Assembly: GCF_047275745.1 (NCBI RefSeq)
Contig: NZ_JBKQWU010000001.1
Span: forward strand, 62,001-126,000
Length of the DNA: 64,000 bases
Direction: 5' to 3'
Origin: Amaricoccus sp047275745
Lineage (GTDB): Bacteria > Pseudomonadota > Alphaproteobacteria > Rhodobacterales > Rhodobacteraceae
Shown in pieces: positions 33,551 through 41,902 of the stretch. The position numbers and the translations under genes were made by a program. Each line of letters begins with the position of its first letter. Position 1 is the stretch's first letter. A model generated the notes under the pieces. The model was not told where the DNA came from and did no database searches. It saw nothing but the letters and a program-made list of their open reading frames with translations.

Positions 33551-34504
33551 TCAGGCGCTCGCGGCGTCGAGCGCGGCGATATCCTCCGGCGACAGTTTGA
33601 GGGCGGCGGCGCGCGAGAAACTCTCCACCTGCGCGACGCTCGTCGCGCTCGCGATCGGCGCCGTCACGCCTTCACGGGCGATCTGCCAGGCGAGCGCCAC
33701 CTCCGCGGGTTTGGCACCGTGGCGGGCCGCGACGTCGTCGAGCGCTTCGAGGATCGCGAAGCCGCGCGGCGTCAGGTATTTCGCCACCCCGTCGCCACGC
33801 GCGGATTTCGGCAGATCCGCCTCCGAGCGATACTTGCCGGTCAGAAAGCCCGAGGCGAGGCTGTAATAGGTGACGACGCCGATGCCGTCCCCGACGCAAA
33901 TGTCCCGCAACGCGCCGTCGAAAGCCGCGCGATCGAAGAGGTTGTATTCCGGCTGCAGCGCCTGATAGCCGGGCAGGCTCCCGGTCCGCGAGACGTCGAG
34001 CGCCTCGCGAAGCTGCGCCGCGTCGAGGTTCGAGGCGCCGATCGCCCTGATCTTCCCCGCGTCGATGAGCTTCGCATAGGCGCCCAGCGTTTCCGCGTAA
34101 GGCGTGTCCGTGTCCGGCCAGTGCGAGAAGTAGAGGTCGATCGCATCGACCTTCAGGCGCCGGAGCGAATCCTCCACCGCCTCGGCGATCCAGCGCTCCG
34201 ACAGGCCCTTGCGCTCCGGAGCACCCATGTCGGAGCCGACCTTGGTGAAGATCGTCACCCTGTCGCGCATGCCCGGACGCGCCGCGAGCCAGTCACCGAT
34301 GATGCTCTCCGACTCACCGCCCGAATTGCCCGGCGCCCAAGAGGAATAGACATCGGCGGTGTCGATCGCGTTGAATCCGTGATCGACGAAGGCGTCGAGC
34401 ACGTCGAAGCTCGTGGCCTTGTCGATCGTCCATCCGAAGACATTGCCGCCGAAGACGATCGGCGCGATGTCGAGCCCGGTCCCACCGAGCGGTCGCTTTT
34501 CCAT
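33551..34504 (-). CDS. Aldo/keto reductase
   Basis: A 317-residue NADPH-dependent TIM-barrel reductase. The N-terminal PLGGTGLDIAPIVFGGNVFG, catalytic Asp/Tyr in AIDTADVYSSW, Lys in TKVGSD and His in YFSHWPDTDTP are the standard tetrad, and a C-terminal ASATSVAQVE segment binds the cofactor. It reduces aldehydes or ketones; the substrate is not known. The ATG has GGGAGGG upstream. It is last in a minus-strand unit after an SDR and a DHA2 efflux gene, suggesting a role in carbonyl or xenobiotic handling. Confidence 0.88.
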   Translation of the reverse strand: MEKRPLGGTGLDIAPIVFGGNVFGWTIDKATSFDVLDAFVDHGFNAIDTADVYSSWAPGNSGGESESIIGDWLAARPGMRDRVTIFTKVGSDMGAPERKGLSERWIAEAVEDSLRRLKVDAIDLYFSHWPDTDTPYAETLGAYAKLIDAGKIRAIGASNLDAAQLREALDVSRTGSLPGYQALQPEYNLFDRAAFDGALRDICVGDGIGVVTYYSLASGFLTGKYRSEADLPKSARGDGVAKYLTPRGFAILEALDDVAARHGAKPAEVALAWQIAREGVTAPIASATSVAQVESFSRAAALKLSPEDIAALDAASA

Positions 34505-34552
34505 GAGGTGCCCTCCCTTCCATCTCGTTCCGGGGCGAACCCCTCCGTTCAC

Positions 34553-36037
34553 TCAGCGCCGCGTCGCGCGCCGGGCGACATTCGACCCGGCCTCGGCTTC
34601 GAGTGCCAGGCTGTCGAGCACGCCGAGAAGCGAGATAGCGCCGACGATGAGGAAAGCCACGCGGAACGGCATCACGGGCCCGGCATCGGCGCCGATCACT
34701 TCCCCCAGTCTCCAGGCAATCGCGCCCAAGGCCACCCCGAGCCCCATCGCGAGCTGGAACGCGGTGGAGAACAGCGTATTGGCACTGGTCATGCCGCCGT
34801 CGGGCACATCGGCGAAGGCGATCGAATTCAGCGCGGTGAACTGCATCGAACGCGACATGCCGCCGATGAACAGCACCGCGCAGGAGATCCAGAGCGGCGT
34901 GTCGGCGCCGAGGAAGGCGATCGACGCGATGGCGCAGGCGTTGAGGAGGCCGTTGCCGATCAGCACGCGGCGGAATCCGAAGGTCCTGAGCACCCAGGTC
35001 GTCATCGGCTTCATCGCGAGATTGCCGGCGAAGACCGCCATCAGCATGAGCCCGGCGTCGAACGGGTCGAAGCCGAAGGCGATCTGGTAGAGCAGCGGCA
35101 CGAGAAACGGCACCGCGCTCACGCCCATGCGGAAGAGCGACCCGCCCCAGATCGTGACGGCGAAGCTGCGCAGCCGGAGCGCGGAGAGATCGAACATCGG
35201 ATGCGACGCGCGGTTGAGGTGGCGGACGCTCCAGGCGAGGAGCCCGATGCCCAGCACCGCGAGGCCGGCCGCGGCCGCCATCTCCGCGTCGGGCCGCGCC
35301 AGCATCTCGGCCACGAGCATCAGGCAGAAGAGCGCGCCGCCCAGCAGGAGGAAGCCGGGCCAATCGAAACGCGCGCCCCGGTTCGGCCCCGTCGCCGGCA
35401 CGATCCGGAGTGCGAGCCCGAGGGCGATGACGCCGAGCGGCAGGTTCAGATAGAAGATCCAGCGCCAGTCGGCATGTTGCACCACCCATCCGCCGAGCGG
35501 CGGGCCAAGCACCGGGGCGACCAGCGCGGGCCAGGTGAGGGTCGCGATCGCCGTGATCAGCCGCTCCTTCGGCGTTGCCCGCAACACGACGAGCCGGCCG
35601 ACCGGGACCATGAGCGCGCCGCCGATCCCCTGCAGGACGCGGCTCGCGACGAAGACGGGAAGCGAATTCGCCAGCGCGCAGAGCAGCGAGGCGAGTGTGA
35701 AGAGCACGATGGCGAAGGAAAAGACCGGGCGCGCGCCGAAGCGCTCGGCCGCCCAGCCGCTGATCGGGATGAAGACGCCGACCGTCAGCATGTAGGCCGA
35801 GATGCCGGTATTGAGATCGACCGGCGCCACCGCGAAGCTCTCGGCCATCGCCGGGATCGCCGGGGTAATCACCGTCGCATCGAGGTTCTCCATGAAGAAC
35901 GTTCCCGCGACCAGAAGCGCGAGGGCGACCCCGCCCTCCGCCCCGCGCGCGGGGGTCTCCGCTCCCGTACCGCGCGCCCGCGCATCATCCCGCGCCGTCC
36001 CGCGCTCCTGACCGCTGTCGTCCATCGTGCCGGCCAT
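34553..36037 (-). CDS. DHA2-family (EmrB/QacA) MFS efflux transporter
   Basis: A 494-residue membrane protein with fourteen predicted helices and a charged, Gly/Arg-rich first 35 residues. The family motifs FFMENLDATVITPAIPAMAE and SGWAAERFGARPVF (motif A) and PVLGPPLGGWVV (motif C) identify a drug-proton antiporter of the EmrB/QacA type. It is encoded 15 bases after the SDR gene and 48 before the aldo-keto reductase gene, so all three are likely one transcript. Confidence 0.88.
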   Translation of the reverse strand: MAGTMDDSGQERGTARDDARARGTGAETPARGAEGGVALALLVAGTFFMENLDATVITPAIPAMAESFAVAPVDLNTGISAYMLTVGVFIPISGWAAERFGARPVFSFAIVLFTLASLLCALANSLPVFVASRVLQGIGGALMVPVGRLVVLRATPKERLITAIATLTWPALVAPVLGPPLGGWVVQHADWRWIFYLNLPLGVIALGLALRIVPATGPNRGARFDWPGFLLLGGALFCLMLVAEMLARPDAEMAAAAGLAVLGIGLLAWSVRHLNRASHPMFDLSALRLRSFAVTIWGGSLFRMGVSAVPFLVPLLYQIAFGFDPFDAGLMLMAVFAGNLAMKPMTTWVLRTFGFRRVLIGNGLLNACAIASIAFLGADTPLWISCAVLFIGGMSRSMQFTALNSIAFADVPDGGMTSANTLFSTAFQLAMGLGVALGAIAWRLGEVIGADAGPVMPFRVAFLIVGAISLLGVLDSLALEAEAGSNVARRATRR

Positions 36038-36052
36038 CTGGCTCCCCGATCC

Positions 36053-36841
36053 TCAGAGGCTGTCGACCACGCCGCCATCGACGCGGAGCGCCGCGCCGGT
36101 GGTGGCGGAGGCCTGCGGCGAGCAGGCGTAGACGACCATGTTCGCCACCTCGTCGACGCTCGCGGCGCGGCGGATGATCGAGGAAGGGCGGTTCTCCATC
36201 ACGAAATCCGCCGCCGCCCGCTCCAGCGTCTTGCCGCCCTCGACCTCGGGCCGGAGCATCTCGGCCACGCCCTCGGAGAGCGTCGGACCCGGCAGGACGG
36301 AATTCACCGTCACCCCGGTGCCTGCCATCCGTTTCGCGAGACCGCGGGCGACCGACATCACGGCGGTCTTGGTGAAACCGTAATGGATCATGTCCGCCGG
36401 GATGTTCAGCGCGGATTCGGAGGCGAGGAACACGACCCGCCCCCAGCCACGCTCCGCCATTCCGGGCACATAGGCGCGCGCCAGCCGAACGCCCGACATG
36501 ACGTTGACCTCGAAGAACCGCGTCCATTCGGCGTCCGGCGTCTCGAAGAAATCCTGGGGACCGAAGATCCCGAGATTGTTGACGAGCACGTCGCAGCGCG
36601 GATGCGCCGTGATCAACTCGTCGCATCCCGCGGCCGAGCCGAGATCGCCGGGGTGGCCGAGCAGAGCCGCGCCGGGCACATCCGCCGCGATCGAGGCGAG
36701 CGCGGCGTCCACGTCGCGCGCCCCGCGCCCGTTGACGACGACGCTCGCGCCCGCGGCCGCGAGCCCCCGCGCGATCGCGAGGCCGATACCCTTGGTCGAT
36801 CCGCTGACGATCGCGGTCTTGCCGTCGAGGTCGATCTTCAT
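36053..36841 (-). CDS. Short-chain dehydrogenase/reductase
   Basis: A 262-residue Rossmann oxidoreductase. The cofactor loop is SGSTKGIGLAIARGLA, with NNLGIFG, catalytic Ser in LASESALNI and the Tyr-x3-Lys as YGFTK, followed by VNSVLPGPTLSEGV. An Arg or Asn after the first strand (VVVNGRG) suggests NADP(H). It is the first gene of the SDR/efflux/aldo-keto reductase unit. The promoter region contains three imperfect 27-base repeats shared with the divergent NDH-2 gene. Confidence 0.9.
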   Translation of the reverse strand: MKIDLDGKTAIVSGSTKGIGLAIARGLAAAGASVVVNGRGARDVDAALASIAADVPGAALLGHPGDLGSAAGCDELITAHPRCDVLVNNLGIFGPQDFFETPDAEWTRFFEVNVMSGVRLARAYVPGMAERGWGRVVFLASESALNIPADMIHYGFTKTAVMSVARGLAKRMAGTGVTVNSVLPGPTLSEGVAEMLRPEVEGGKTLERAAADFVMENRPSSIIRRAASVDEVANMVVYACSPQASATTGAALRVDGGVVDSL

Positions 36842-36885
36842 GCCCGCTCCCTCTCCCTCCCAGACGGCCGGCCGGCCGCCGTTTC

Positions 36886-36966
36886 AATCGCACGGCTCGC
36901 GGCCGCCCCCTTATTCGCACGGCCGGCGGTCGCCCTCTCAACCGCGCGGCCGTCTCGCCGCCGTGT
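36886..36966. repeat. Three imperfect 27-base tandem repeats
   Basis: Units start at 36886, 36913 and 36940, with a core like TCGCACGGCCGGCGG. They lie in the gene-free stretch between the divergent SDR and NDH-2 genes. The remaining sequence to the NDH-2 start holds no clear gene or promoter. Confidence 0.55.
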
Positions 36967-37236
36967 CGGTAGGGTGGCCACCGGCCGTTTCATCCCGGGG
37001 AAATGGATCGAATCGGCGTCGCGGCGAGCCCTCGTCGCAACCGGACGCGAGCCGCGCGTCTTCGCCCTGCCGGACACCAAGGGATCGGCGGGAGGAGGAA
37101 CAGGCCGCGGGAGTATCAACCGGCGGTATTTCCCGGCCGCGGCGTCTCGCCACGGCGCGGGTCCGCGGTCTATAGTCGCGGCCGGGTCAGCCGGGCGGGC
37201 CCGCGCGCCCGGCCAGCCATGACAGAGGAGTCCCGA

Positions 37237-38580
37237 ATGTCCGATAGCTCTTCCGCTCATCATGTCGTCATCGTCGGAGCCGGTTTCGCCGGGCTGAATG
37301 TCGCCCTCGCCCTCAAGGGGGCGCCGGTCCGCATAACGATCATCGATCAGCGCAACCACCACCTGTTCCAGCCGCTGCTCTACCAGGTCGCGACGACCCT
37401 GCTCGCCACGTCGGAGATCGCCTGGCCGATCCGGCGCATGTTCAGGGACAGGCGCGACGTGACGACGCTGCTCGGACGGGCTCAGGATGTCGACCGGGAG
37501 GGGCGGCGGGTCCTGCTCCGGGACGGCGACAGCGTCGGCTACGACACCCTCGTCCTCGCCACCGGCGCGCGCCACGCCTATTTCGGCAACGATGAATGGG
37601 AGCCCTCCGCGCCCGGGCTGAAGACGCTCGAGGATGCGACGACGATCCGCCGGCGGCTGCTCCTCGCCTTCGAGCAGGCGGAGAAGGAGGAGGACCCGGA
37701 GGTTCGTCGCGCGCTGATGACCTTCTGCGTCATCGGTGGCGGGCCGACCGGGGTGGAAATGACCGGGATCATCGCCGAACTGGCGCAGAAGACGCTGCCG
37801 AAGGAGTTCCGGCGGATCGACACGCGCGAGACCAGGGTGATCCTCGTGGAAGCCGGACCCCGCGTGCTGCCGGTCTTCTCGGAGAAGCTGTCGAACTACG
37901 CGGCGGAGTCGCTGCGAAAGCTCGGGGCCGAGGTCCGCTGCGGCAAGCCGGTCTCCGCCGTCAACGACGACGGCATCCAGGTCGGCGACGAGTTCGTTCC
38001 GGCGCGCACCGTGATCTGGGCCGCCGGCGTTCAGGCCTCGCGCGCCGCGCTCTGGCTCGACGCTCCGGCGGACCGCGCCGGCCGCGTGATCGTCGGACCC
38101 GATCTGAGCGTGCCCGGGATGCCGGATGTCTTCGTGATCGGCGATACCGCGCATGTCGAGATCGACGGCAAGCTCGTCCCCGGCGTCGCACCGGCGGCGA
38201 AGCAGCAGGGCGCCTATGTCGGGAAGGTGATCCGCGCGCGCATCGCAGGCACCCCCGCGCCCGGACCCTTCACCTACAACCATCTCGGCAATCTCGCGAC
38301 CGTGGGGCGCAGCGCGGCGGTGATCGACTTCGGCAAGGTCGAACTCACGGGATGGGCCGCCTGGTGGATCTGGGGCATCGCCCATATCTACTTCCTGATC
38401 GGGACGCGCAGCCGGCTCGCGGTCGCGATCAGCTGGCTCTGGTCCTTCATGAGCGGCGGCCACAGCGCGCGGCTGATCACGCAGAAGGAAACGCTGCGCG
38501 CCGAGGCGGCCGACCATGACCCGCCGACGCATATCGTGCCCACCGCCCCGGAACCGGCGCGCGCCAGCGGCGCGGCCTGA
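37237..38580 (+). CDS. ndh: Type II NADH:quinone oxidoreductase
   Basis: A 447-residue peripheral-membrane flavoprotein that passes electrons from NADH to quinone without pumping protons. The FAD loop HHVVIVGAGFAGLNVALAL is at about residues 8-26, LLYQVAT and the NADH loop CVIGGGPTGVEM near 165, and AAKQQGAYVGKVI with a late GDTAHVEIDG segment. A C-terminal hydrophobic helix, WAAWWIWGIAHIYFLIG, anchors it to the membrane. The ATG has GAGGAG upstream; an ATG six codons earlier is weaker. It is oriented away from the SDR unit. Confidence 0.92.
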   Translation: MSDSSSAHHVVIVGAGFAGLNVALALKGAPVRITIIDQRNHHLFQPLLYQVATTLLATSEIAWPIRRMFRDRRDVTTLLGRAQDVDREGRRVLLRDGDSVGYDTLVLATGARHAYFGNDEWEPSAPGLKTLEDATTIRRRLLLAFEQAEKEEDPEVRRALMTFCVIGGGPTGVEMTGIIAELAQKTLPKEFRRIDTRETRVILVEAGPRVLPVFSEKLSNYAAESLRKLGAEVRCGKPVSAVNDDGIQVGDEFVPARTVIWAAGVQASRAALWLDAPADRAGRVIVGPDLSVPGMPDVFVIGDTAHVEIDGKLVPGVAPAAKQQGAYVGKVIRARIAGTPAPGPFTYNHLGNLATVGRSAAVIDFGKVELTGWAAWWIWGIAHIYFLIGTRSRLAVAISWLWSFMSGGHSARLITQKETLRAEAADHDPPTHIVPTAPEPARASGAA

Positions 38581-38662
38581 CCCCGCCTCGCCCGGTGCGA
38601 GCGCCGCGCGGCGCCACCGGGCGGTAGCCCAACCAAGCCAGACGCCCGGAAGGAAGACCACG

Positions 38663-39142
38663 ATGGACCCGCGCCAGCTGCAGATGACCGAGCTCATGAC
38701 GCCCGACCTCGCGAATTTCTCGGGCAAGGTTCACGGCGGGGCGCTCCTGAACCTGCTCGACCGCGTGGCCTTCTCGCTCGCCTCCCGCTACTCGGGGCGC
38801 TACGCGGTGACGCTCTCGGTCGATCAGGTGACCTTCAAGGAACCGATCAATGTCGGGGAACTCGTCACTTTCCGCGCCAGCGTGAATTTCGCCGGCCGCA
38901 CCTCGATGGAGATCGGCGTCCGCGTCGAGGCGGAGAACATCCGGACCGGCGCGGTGCGGCACACGAACTCGTGCTATTTCACGATGGTGGCGGTCGATGA
39001 CACCGGCCGTCCGGCGGAAGTGCCCGCGCTCCGGGTCGAGACCCCGACAGAGAAGCGCCGACACCGGGCCGCCGAGATCCGCCGCCGTCTCCGCCGCGAG
39101 ATCGGCTATCAGCTCGAACAGGCCTCCGAGGGCGACGATTGA
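38663..39142 (+). CDS. Acyl-CoA thioesterase, hotdog fold
   Basis: A 159-residue thioesterase like YciA and BACH proteins. It opens MDPRQLQMTELMTPDLANFS, then the conserved GKVHGGALLNLLDRVAF and the strand-rich core VTLSVDQVTFKEPINVGELV. It hydrolyses acyl-CoA to free acid and CoA; chain length is not predictable. A long basic C-terminal helix (EKRRHRAAEIRRRLRR) is somewhat unusual. It follows NDH-2 by 82 bases. A 7-bp GAGA-loop hairpin lies about 90 bases beyond its stop. Confidence 0.88.
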   Translation: MDPRQLQMTELMTPDLANFSGKVHGGALLNLLDRVAFSLASRYSGRYAVTLSVDQVTFKEPINVGELVTFRASVNFAGRTSMEIGVRVEAENIRTGAVRHTNSCYFTMVAVDDTGRPAEVPALRVETPTEKRRHRAAEIRRRLRREIGYQLEQASEGDD

Positions 39143-39229
39143 CATAGACCGATCATCGCACTGGTCGCCGCCCCCGAATTGGCTATGTCGGTCGGGAAGG
39201 ATCGAAGGCGGGTGGCGCGATACCGTGGA

Positions 39230-39247
39230 CCGCCGCGAGAGCGGCGG
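39230..39247 (+). other. GNRA-type hairpin before the secreted-protein gene
   Basis: CCGCCGC and GCGGCGG pair around a GAGA tetraloop in the leader of the secreted-protein/OmpA unit, 40 bases before its ATG. It may be a leader structure or the end of the upstream transcript. Confidence 0.4.
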
Positions 39248-39286
39248 CGTCGCTTGCTCACAGCCTGCGAAAGGACTGACTCAAGA

Positions 39287-40378
39287 ATGTTGCATGACAA
39301 GATGAACCGCTTTGAACGCCCATTGGTATTTCTGCTGTGCGCCGTCGTTATCGGCACGGCGGTGACCGGATTCGCGCCCGCGGCCAACGCGCAGCTGGCA
39401 GGAAGGCCAGATCTGGTCGCGGACGCCTCGGCCAGAGCCACGACCACGGGTCGCCTGCGGGTCGGCGTGCCATCCGGGTGGACCGAAAGGCGCGTCGAGG
39501 GCGACCCCTTCGGTCTGCGCTACAGCGACGGGGACGCCGACGACGCGACCACGCTCTCGCTCGCCGGAGACTTCGGGCCATTCGGGACGGCGCGCGTCGG
39601 TCTCAGCACGCTGATCGGCGGGATTCAGACCAGCACTCCCGGGTTTCGGGTCGACGGCACGACCGACATCGAAGTGCCGGGCGCGACATCGGCGGTGCGT
39701 CTCGATTTCGCCTACGGCACCGAGGAGGAGAATGGCGTTTTCGAAGGCATCTGGATCGTCGCGTCGGACGACAAGACCGATCAGTCGATCGCGCTCGCCC
39801 TGTCCGGGCGAACGATCGACGACGACCTCGCGAGCAGGGTGCAATCCGGTCTCGCCATGCTGTCGCCCGATGGGTCCGACTCTGGAGAGGCGAACTCTGG
39901 CGAGGCGAATTCGGGCGGGGCGGACCCCGAAGGAGCTGATCCCGGCGCCGCGGCCGCGACCGGCGGAAGTACGGTCCAGGGCGCTCAAGGTAACCAGGTC
40001 CTCGCGACGGGCCGGTATAAGAACGGCGAGATCATCGCCGAGGTCGACGGGCTGGTCGTCGATGGCGAGCGGCTCACGGTCAAGATGGCGCTGCGTCCGG
40101 CGCGGGAGGGTAGCCGTGTCGGGTCCAACGTCCTCTACAGCAATCTCGGCGACAATATCTATGAGGAGATCTATCTGATCTCCGGCGACAAGAAGTACAT
40201 GCTGGTGCGCGATTCGAACGATGAACCGCTTGCGCCGCCCTCCCTCACCGCCTCGGGCAAAGGCGCGCTGGTGGGCAGCTGGTACGGTGTGTTTCCGAAG
40301 CCTCCCGCCGGACAGAACATCACGCTCTACATGCCCGGCATGGAGCCGATCGGGCCCTTCAGGATGACGGCGAATTGA
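39287..40378 (+). CDS. Secreted protein of unknown function
   Basis: A 363-residue exported protein. A signal peptide runs from MNRFERPLVFLLCAVVIGTA to about ANAQLA. The first folded region (to about residue 185) is beta-rich (PSGWTERRVEGDPFGLRYSD) and reminds me of PsbP/Mog1-like outer-surface domains; this is only a resemblance. An acidic linker repeats SGEAN and SGGADP, and a second beta-rich domain follows (VLATGRYKNGEIIAEVDGLV). The ATG chosen has AAAGGA about 14 bases upstream; an alternative ATG lies five codons later. An OmpA-like gene follows eight bases after. Confidence 0.72.
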   Translation: MLHDKMNRFERPLVFLLCAVVIGTAVTGFAPAANAQLAGRPDLVADASARATTTGRLRVGVPSGWTERRVEGDPFGLRYSDGDADDATTLSLAGDFGPFGTARVGLSTLIGGIQTSTPGFRVDGTTDIEVPGATSAVRLDFAYGTEEENGVFEGIWIVASDDKTDQSIALALSGRTIDDDLASRVQSGLAMLSPDGSDSGEANSGEANSGGADPEGADPGAAAATGGSTVQGAQGNQVLATGRYKNGEIIAEVDGLVVDGERLTVKMALRPAREGSRVGSNVLYSNLGDNIYEEIYLISGDKKYMLVRDSNDEPLAPPSLTASGKGALVGSWYGVFPKPPAGQNITLYMPGMEPIGPFRMTAN

Positions 40379-40386
40379 GGCGGCGG

Positions 40387-41016
40387 ATGTCGCGCCATCT
40401 CACTCGCGCCGCGGCGGCCGTGACCACGATCTGCCTGGCCGGGGTTTGCGTGGCCGCGCCCGTCGCGGCCCAGGAGGATGGCGGCGATCTGTCGGGATAT
40501 ATCCGCGAGCTTCGGGACGCGGATATTCGCGATCTCGCGTCGACCGTGCATGACATGACCTCGCAGGTGAGCGACCTGTCGGGCAGCGTGAGGGACATGG
40601 TCGCGGACAGCGGCGGCGACATCGCCATGCGCGAGACCGATGACAGTATCGTTCTGTCGGTGACCAGCGATGTGCTGTTCGCGTTCGACAGCGCCGAACT
40701 GACCGCGCCGGCGCGCGAGACGCTTGCCCGGATCGCGGCGGTGCTGACGGAGGGCGAAGGCGGCGCCGTTCAGGGCACGGTTCAAGTCGTGGGCCACACC
40801 GACGCGAAGGGGCCGGAAGACTACAATCAGCGGCTGTCCGAGGAACGCGCGGCTTCGGTCGTGGCCTCCCTCACGGAAAGCGGCGTGCCCTCGACCCGGC
40901 TTCGCGCGGCGGGGCGCGGCGAGACGGAGCCCGTCGCGCCCAACCAGATCGACGGGGCCGACAACCCGGAAGGCCGGGCACAGAACCGCCGGGTCGAATT
41001 CGTATTGCCGAGATGA
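40387..41016 (+). CDS. OmpA-family peptidoglycan-binding protein
   Basis: A 209-residue exported protein. A signal peptide (ending VAAPVAAQ) is followed by a heptad-like stretch, SGYIRELRDADIRDLASTV and similar, then a C-terminal OmpA domain from about residue 85 with LFAFDSAELTAPARETLARI, the peptidoglycan contact VVGHTDAKGPEDYNQRLSEE and the Arg in NRRVEF. It probably tethers a partner to peptidoglycan in the periplasm or outer membrane. The ATG has GAGG upstream. It is the second gene of a two-gene unit with the secreted protein. Confidence 0.88.
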   Translation: MSRHLTRAAAAVTTICLAGVCVAAPVAAQEDGGDLSGYIRELRDADIRDLASTVHDMTSQVSDLSGSVRDMVADSGGDIAMRETDDSIVLSVTSDVLFAFDSAELTAPARETLARIAAVLTEGEGGAVQGTVQVVGHTDAKGPEDYNQRLSEERAASVVASLTESGVPSTRLRAAGRGETEPVAPNQIDGADNPEGRAQNRRVEFVLPR

Positions 41017-41112
41017 CAGGCGGAGCCCCGCTCGCCGGGGGGGTTCCTGACGAGATTTCCAAGGCGGAAGCTCGGGGAAGGACATTTCGGCGGCGGTCGG
41101 CCGCGACGAACG

Positions 41113-41138
41113 AGAAAGGCCGCCCCAAGGGGCGGCCC
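41113..41138 (-). terminator. Rho-independent terminator of rpmI-rplT
   Basis: A 9-bp GC-rich stem (GGCCGCCCC/GGGGCGGCC) with a two-base loop is followed on the minus strand by TTTCTCG. It lies 65 bases after the rplT stop and faces the end of the OmpA gene. Confidence 0.8.
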
Positions 41139-41202
41139 ATCGATAGAACCCAGCGTCGTGACCTCGCGCCACGACCGGCGGCGCGAAATCTCAACGGCGG
41201 GA

Positions 41203-41565
41203 TCAGGCCAGCGCGGCCTTGGCCTGCGCGGCGATCGCGTTGAACGCCTCCGGCTCATGCACGGCGAGGTCCGCGAGAACCTTGCGGTCCACATCGACGC
41301 CGGCGCGGTCGAGGCCGTTGATGAAGCGCGAATAGGTCAGATCGGCGTCGAACGCGCGCACGGCGGCGTTGATGCGCTGGATCCAGAGCGCGCGGAAGTT
41401 CCGCTTGCGGACCTTGCGGTCGCGGGTCGCGTACTGCTGCGCCTTGTCGACGGCCTGCGTCGCGGTGCGGAAATTGGTCGAACGCGCGCCGTAGTAGCCC
41501 TTGGCGGCCTTGATGACCTTGCGGTGACGGGCGTGGGAGGCGGCGCCGCCTTTGACTCGGGACAT
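41203..41565 (-). CDS. rplT: Ribosomal protein bL20
   Basis: A 120-residue large-subunit protein needed early in 50S assembly. It opens MSRVKGGAASHARHRKVIKA, contains KGYYGARSTNFRTATQAVDK, and ends with the globular EAFNAIAAQAKAALA. It is basic and of standard length. It lies 12 bases after rpmI; the two form an operon ending at a strong terminator. Confidence 0.98.
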   Translation of the reverse strand: MSRVKGGAASHARHRKVIKAAKGYYGARSTNFRTATQAVDKAQQYATRDRKVRKRNFRALWIQRINAAVRAFDADLTYSRFINGLDRAGVDVDRKVLADLAVHEPEAFNAIAAQAKAALA

Positions 41566-41577
41566 GTCGGCTCTCCT

Positions 41578-41778
41578 TTAGCGCGCGTAGGGCATGTAGC
41601 TCTTGACGATCCGCGCGTCGGGCGCGCTGAGCGTCGTCGTGCCGCGGGCCTGACGAATGAACTTCGTCGAGCGCTTGATCATGCCGTGCCGCTTGCCCGC
41701 CTGGGCCGCGACGACGCGGCCGGTGGCCGTCACCTTGAAGCGCTTCTTCGCGCCGGACTTGGTCTTCATCTTGGGCAT
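41578..41778 (-). CDS. rpmI: Ribosomal protein bL35
   Basis: A 66-residue basic protein of the large subunit, MPKMKTKSGAKKRFKVTATG, ending KSYMPYAR. The ATG is preceded by AGGAG at a good distance; an ATG two codons further upstream is less likely. The first gene of the rpmI-rplT pair; infC is not adjacent here. Confidence 0.98.
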   Translation of the reverse strand: MPKMKTKSGAKKRFKVTATGRVVAAQAGKRHGMIKRSTKFIRQARGTTTLSAPDARIVKSYMPYAR

Positions 41779-41902
41779 TTTCATCTCCTGCGATGGTCGT
41801 TTCGGGCGACTCGGCAGCCCCATTGGCCGGCCGTCCGGTGTTGAAGGCGCGCTGTTAGCGGGGATCACGCGGGAATGCAAGTAGGGCGGAGATCTGGTCC
41901 CC

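Noticed and set aside
33410..37222. A 1270-codon plus-strand open frame over the reductase, efflux and SDR genes
   Set aside because: Arg/Asp/His-rich shadow of three minus-strand genes with clear family motifs. High GC removes stop codons.
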